Below are positions 12,545 to 16,350 of a stretch of DNA of 16,350 bases, piece after piece. The DNA is taken from NCBI GenBank assembly GCA_043820045.1, contig JBDREF010000101.1, positions 1 through 16,350 on the forward strand. The letters run 5' to 3'. Position 1 is the stretch's first letter. Every line of letters begins with the position of its first letter. The notes beneath the pieces were generated by a model. That model searched no databases and was not told where the DNA came from. It was given only the letters and a program-made list of their open reading frames with translations. Both the position numbers and the translations under genes were made by a program. Source of the stretch: JBDREF01 sp043820045 (GTDB lineage: Bacteria; Planctomycetota; Phycisphaerae; Sedimentisphaerales; Anaerobacaceae).

Positions 12545-14515
12545 CTAATATAGAACTTCAAAGGAACGCACTATCTTTTTGCTGCCTTTCTCATGTTCGG
12601 CCTCAACGACAATCGTATGGTCTCGTGAAAGGCTCACGTTCTCCATAAACAGGCCGTCCTGCGAGAGGATGCACTCTCTGCCGTTGACGCGGATTTTCGT
12701 TCCGCCCTCCGCCCAGCCGTAAAGGTCGATAGCGGAATCATTCGCCACGGCCGAATGTTCGAGAGGGTTCGTCTGGACAATCAATCTCGGCGGCCTGTCG
12801 AAGTCCAGCAACTCGTCGATGATTTGCTTTTTCGCGGCATACAACACCTGCGGGTCCCTGCTGAAATCGCTCATCGTCCTGACGACCTGCGAGGCAATCT
12901 CCACCCCCCTGCGAGACGGCTCAATCATGGACAAGTTCTCGCCAAGCCCGGCCTTTATCTGGGCGATTCTCTCTTCGAGCATCCAGAAGTATTCGTAGTC
13001 CTGAATCCCGTTACGCATTTGCTCCCAGCGCAGCGAACACAGGAGCCCGTCCTTCTTAGGGTACACATGCCAGCCGTCGCCGCGATGCTGGCCGGGGGCC
13101 TCGAAAGGATCGTCCGTCCAGGCATTGAATCCCCAGTGCAGGTAGCCCTTCAGTGCGAAGCGATAGTTCAGCCAATGCAGTAAGCGGGATTCTATCAAGG
13201 CCACGTCCGCGGTCTTGTTCGGATGCGAGCCTTTCTGAAATATCCCCACTGTATAGAACCACAATTCATTGCCCCGGCTTCGAGCTTTGTCGTAAACATC
13301 ATACCAAGTGGCAAGATGGTCCAGCTTGGGAACCCAAATCTCCAGTCGCTCGTCGCAGTGCGGCGTCTCTATAGCGTCCATTCTCCTGATCGCCGGGGCG
13401 TACCGATGCACAAATTGTGAAGCCTGCCTCCAACTTATCACATTATGATTCGACGGCTCGTCGGCAATGTGAAATACCGTCTTCTCAAGCCAGCCTTTAT
13501 CTCTGAGGTGATTTTCCAGCACCGGCAGGAACTGAGGCAGGAACTTCTCGCCCGGCATGGTCACACTGCGGCCGCTCGATTGCTCCTGAACTCGGAAATC
13601 CCGCAGCAGGACCTCGTTGCTCGACCAGCCGCCCTCGCCGAACCTTGCAACAAAACCCGTCTCGAGCAAATCCATACGGCCGGTATCCCAGAATATATCG
13701 GCCCATTTGTCGAACCTTGAGAAATCGAACTTCAACTTGCCTTCTTCGTCCAGCTTACTTGCAATCAGGTCAAGGGTAACCCTGAAGACATTCTGCCGGT
13801 GCTCGGCCATGTTTTGCGCATACAGCGCGAGCATCTCGTAAAATCTCTCGGAGTCCGAGGAGTCAATGCCGTGAAACTGCCTGAACTTGCCTGTTGAGTA
13901 CCATTCGGTGACCATCAGGTGCCGCTCGTCGGGCAGCGTCAGCGGATAGACGGTAAGATGCACGGGCAAAGACCCGCTGCCCTGCTCGGTCTCGACGGTG
14001 ACGGTCCCCTCGTACCGGCCTTCGGCCGCATCGCGCGGAATTTTGACCGTCAGGAATATCGCCCGGTACTTTCCCTTCCCAAGGGAAATCTCCCTGTCTT
14101 CGGCGAGATAATCGGGAAAGCGAGCTGGCGCGGGACGAATCAAGTCGGTCTTTCTTACTTTCGGCGTGTTCTCCGCGATTGCAATGGAACCCACGAAATC
14201 CCAGCTCACTGCATCCGGCGGCAACGAAACACCACGGCCAATATGCGTCAGGGGACTCACCGAGACAGTAACGCGCTTTATATCCCGGCCGGCCCTGACA
14301 ACACACTGCGCCGAGAGATATTCGTTTCTTATGCCGAAGATCTCGATTGCCTCTTGCGGCTCGGGGCAATTGTAGCCGTCCTCGAAAATCCTCACCAAAT
14401 CGCCGGCGGCAAATAATTCGAACGGAACGTCTTGCGCCGCAGCGCAGAGCGAACAAAGCAGAGCCGTCACCAGAATAAGAGTGTATGATTTAAGCGCCGT
14501 TCTATTGTCGAACAT
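12545..14515 (-). CDS. Secreted DUF4091 glycosidase-like protein with C-terminal beta domain
   Basis: The protein has 656 residues. Residues 1-28 are a Sec signal peptide ('LCSLCAAAQ'). About 30-195 is beta-rich ('FLTVKIPRDAAEGRYEGTVTV', 'VHLTVYPLTLP'). The barrel region carries 'FHIADEPS' (Asp352, Glu353), and the DUF4091 signature follows: 'HWGFNAW', 'LRWEQMRNGIQDYEYFWMLEERI' spread over about 460-520. Residues 575-656 form an added domain ('LIVQTNPLEHSAVANDSAIDLYGWAEGGTKIRVNG' region, then 'VSLSRDHTIVVEAE') that resembles the glucodextranase-B/Big-type beta modules. It is a distant paralogue of the 589-residue DUF4091 protein in the same unit but lacks its lipobox. GGAGG lies 9 nt before the ATG. 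It begins 46 bp after the upstream hydrolase stop. Substrate is not known. Confidence 0.88.
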   Translation of the reverse strand: MFDNRTALKSYTLILVTALLCSLCAAAQDVPFELFAAGDLVRIFEDGYNCPEPQEAIEIFGIRNEYLSAQCVVRAGRDIKRVTVSVSPLTHIGRGVSLPPDAVSWDFVGSIAIAENTPKVRKTDLIRPAPARFPDYLAEDREISLGKGKYRAIFLTVKIPRDAAEGRYEGTVTVETEQGSGSLPVHLTVYPLTLPDERHLMVTEWYSTGKFRQFHGIDSSDSERFYEMLALYAQNMAEHRQNVFRVTLDLIASKLDEEGKLKFDFSRFDKWADIFWDTGRMDLLETGFVARFGEGGWSSNEVLLRDFRVQEQSSGRSVTMPGEKFLPQFLPVLENHLRDKGWLEKTVFHIADEPSNHNVISWRQASQFVHRYAPAIRRMDAIETPHCDERLEIWVPKLDHLATWYDVYDKARSRGNELWFYTVGIFQKGSHPNKTADVALIESRLLHWLNYRFALKGYLHWGFNAWTDDPFEAPGQHRGDGWHVYPKKDGLLCSLRWEQMRNGIQDYEYFWMLEERIAQIKAGLGENLSMIEPSRRGVEIASQVVRTMSDFSRDPQVLYAAKKQIIDELLDFDRPPRLIVQTNPLEHSAVANDSAIDLYGWAEGGTKIRVNGRECILSQDGLFMENVSLSRDHTIVVEAEHEKGSKKIVRSFEVLY

Positions 14516-14561
14516 TCCTGCTTGCCTCCAATCAAAATTAGAATCAGCTACGCGATCCTTC

Positions 14562-16350
14562 TCATCGGTCCGCCGGAAAACTCAAACTGTCCAGAGGATC
14601 GGTCCCGTATTTCTTTTCTTCCCTGTCGCTGAAGCCGTCGTTATCATCGTCGAGGTCGGCGTTATCGCCTGTGCCGTCGCCGTCGGTGTCCTTCCATTCC
14701 TTCGGGTCCAGCGGGAAGGCGTCCCACGGAACGGATTTTGCCCGGTCCACGCCGTCGCCATCGAGGTCCAGCTCCTCGAAGTCGGGTACGCCGTTATTGT
14801 TGTCATCGTCGCCGATACCGTCGCCGTCACGGTCGGCATCGAGGTTGTCGCCTATCCAGTCGCCGTCTCCGTCCGCCCATTCTCCGGGATCGAGCGGAAA
14901 GGCGTCGTCCTTATCGGCCACGCCGTCATTGTCATCGTCCGGGTCGATATGATTGGGCTTGCCGTCCCTGTCGATATCAGGCGGTCCGTCGGGTGTGATA
15001 AGAAGGGCAAGGTCCACGGTGAATTCCGGAGCTTCAAGCGTGTTGGCTCCCGCCGAGACGTCAACGATCTTAAGAATCTCAGCGTTCTCAGGCGAGTACC
15101 AGTAGGCTTTGGCTGCGACGGGGAAACCCAGGGTGACAGTGACATCCTTAACGGCTGTGGTGTGGTCGCTGAAGTGATGGAGGTAAACGCCGGCCCTTTT
15201 CTCGGAAGCCAGGCCGTAAGCACGTACGGCCTCCGGCTGCGATACCTCCACGGGGGCAATGTGGACGTCCTTGTCGAGGCGATACGCAAAATCCTGCATC
15301 GCCCTGACATATTCCCGCTCTTTCGGGCCGAGCCATATATTCATGAAGTGCCCATCCCGCGCGTAGCTGGTGTTCCAGAAGACGAAAGCTATCTCGTTGA
15401 ACATCGCCGTCCAGTTCCTGATGCGCATCCGCAGGGCCGAACGCTCGTCCCACACACCGCCGACGCCGGGAACGGGCTTTTTCCGGTCAATGTAGTTACC
15501 CTGCTCGCCCACTACAACGGGCATATTGTGTTTCTTCCAGTTCTTCGCTCTGCTAACAGTCACTTTGTCGGATTCGAGTTCGTTCTCATTCTGGTACCAG
15601 TGCGGGGCATTGATTTCGATGCCGGCAAGCTCCGGCCTTTCCCAGCTCGTGGTGACCGGGTGCCGGTACGGGTCGAGCGACTTGATGTACGGAATCATAA
15701 TTTCATACCAGCGGTCGCCGGCCTTCTGCTCGTTGAGAAATTCCCAGAAATCCACGTACGCCCCCCACCTGTCAACGCTGTACTTTACGAACCTCTTGAC
15801 CTTCGCCATTTTTGCCTGGTCATCAGCTTCGTCATTGAAAGCCTTCTGAAAACCGAAGATTCCGTAGAAGACGCCGAAACCATACGCACGGGCGCGCTGC
15901 AGAAGCTCATCCGTCATCATACCCTCCTGGACGAGGTACTTATCCAGATCGTTATTGAGCGGGTAGGAACAGTTCTGCTGCGAGAAGCGATACAGGTTGA
16001 ATCCGCATTTCGAGAAATACCGGAAATAAACATCCGCATTTTGCGGATTGCAGGACGGCCCTCGCACGAACATAGGCCCGTCAGGCAGTGCAGGCGAGTC
16101 CTTGCGGTCGGTGCGGAAAGGCCCCTCCATACTGCATTGACCCAGAACCGAGCCGGAAGCCGAATTGTCGCCCCAGCAGTCCTGCAGCCCGATGGGGAAG
16201 TACGGGCTTCCGTCATCGAATACGAAACGAAAGGAATTGGCCGGATGCAGCCGGAGAAAGCCGGGACTGGGCCTTCGCCCTGTCACACAGGTAAACGTAC
16301 CTTCGCCGGATGCACTTTGGCCTTCGGTATTTCTAAAGACAAAGCTGTAT
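14562..16350 (-). CDS. GH-A-clan glycoside hydrolase with DUF5060-like start and TSP3 tail (5' end beyond window)
   Basis: The frame is open from the right edge to the stop at 14562, giving 595 visible residues; the GTG at 16286 is inside the domain and is not the start. The first 45 residues ('GEGTFTC', 'GFLRLHPANSFRFVFDDGSPYFPIG') look like the end of a DUF5060 domain leading into a GH5-like barrel. Likely acid/base Glu207 lies in 'WEFLNEQ' and likely nucleophile Glu282 in 'VVVGEQGNY', numbered from the first complete codon. A beta domain follows. The last 138 residues (14565-14978) are Asp-rich thrombospondin type 3-like repeats with 'DAFPLDP.EW' twice, 61 residues apart, and 'DGDGTGDNADLDDDNDG'; they should bind calcium and stiffen the tail outside the cell. 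It is the first visible gene of the six-gene unit, 46 bp ahead of the DUF4091 gene. Substrate cannot be told. Confidence 0.88.
   Translation of the reverse strand, partial: YSFVFRNTEGQSASGEGTFTCVTGRRPSPGFLRLHPANSFRFVFDDGSPYFPIGLQDCWGDNSASGSVLGQCSMEGPFRTDRKDSPALPDGPMFVRGPSCNPQNADVYFRYFSKCGFNLYRFSQQNCSYPLNNDLDKYLVQEGMMTDELLQRARAYGFGVFYGIFGFQKAFNDEADDQAKMAKVKRFVKYSVDRWGAYVDFWEFLNEQKAGDRWYEIMIPYIKSLDPYRHPVTTSWERPELAGIEINAPHWYQNENELESDKVTVSRAKNWKKHNMPVVVGEQGNYIDRKKPVPGVGGVWDERSALRMRIRNWTAMFNEIAFVFWNTSYARDGHFMNIWLGPKEREYVRAMQDFAYRLDKDVHIAPVEVSQPEAVRAYGLASEKRAGVYLHHFSDHTTAVKDVTVTLGFPVAAKAYWYSPENAEILKIVDVSAGANTLEAPEFTVDLALLITPDGPPDIDRDGKPNHIDPDDDNDGVADKDDAFPLDPGEWADGDGDWIGDNLDADRDGDGIGDDDNNNGVPDFEELDLDGDGVDRAKSVPWDAFPLDPKEWKDTDGDGTGDNADLDDDNDGFSDREEKKYGTDPLDSLSFPADR
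14565..14978 (-). repeat. Coding repeat region: Asp-rich TSP3-like calcium-binding tail
   Basis: This encodes the 138-residue acidic end of the hydrolase. Two units begin with DAFPLDP and continue with EW and DGDG(D/T).(I)GDN, 183 bp apart, with further D-x-D-x-D-G loops between and after. On the plus strand it appears as repeated gtcgccgtc/gtcgtc strings. Confidence 0.8.

Noticed and set aside
14565..14990. Short repeated gtcgtc/gtcgcc strings as a CRISPR or satellite array
   Set aside because: They are codons of the Asp-rich calcium-binding tail in frame with the hydrolase; there are no uniform repeats and spacers.

Overview
The window looks like chromosome from a free-living, polysaccharide-degrading bacterium of the Planctomycetota, most probably the Phycisphaerae/Sedimentisphaerales side. 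This is inference from gene content: DUF4838 and DUF4091 glycosidase-like proteins, a LamG protein with 'YYWRIDEVND'-type repeats, a Tat-exported xylose-isomerase-like protein, and no SusC/SusD pair or transporter. All nine supported genes lie on the minus strand, so transcription runs from right to left. Several long plus-strand open frames are shadows of these genes.

Right part (16350 to 5843): six tightly spaced genes, nearly all exported. In order of transcription they are: a GH-A-clan glycoside hydrolase, truncated by the window edge, with a DUF5060-like start and a calcium-binding TSP3-type tail; a DUF4091 protein with an extra C-terminal beta domain; an unrecognised TIM-barrel-like protein with a D-W-E motif; a second DUF4091 protein with a probable lipoprotein signal; a Tat-exported sugar isomerase/epimerase-like protein; and a DUF4838 (GH163-related) protein. 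A candidate terminator follows the last gene. I read this as a locus for taking apart one glycan outside the cytoplasm. The gaps hold small palindromic repeats, one of which resembles an internal terminator.

Middle part (5709 to 1907): a small protein with a C-terminal helix-turn-helix-like segment, then two paralogous DegP-like proteins joined by a 4-bp ATGA overlap. The first keeps the His-Asp-Ser triad. The second has lost all three residues (Glu, Asn and His in their places), so it is a pseudoprotease coupled to its active relative. This is the most unusual pairing in the window. A tandem 9-bp repeat sits between the HTH-like gene and the protease.

Left part (1831 to 1): a strong sigma70-type promoter, a leader of about 195 nt with hairpins and an orphan perfect Shine-Dalgarno sequence, then a secreted LamG protein with at least three FN3-like repeats that runs off the left edge. 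No RNA genes, CRISPR arrays, insertion sequences or origins were recognised.
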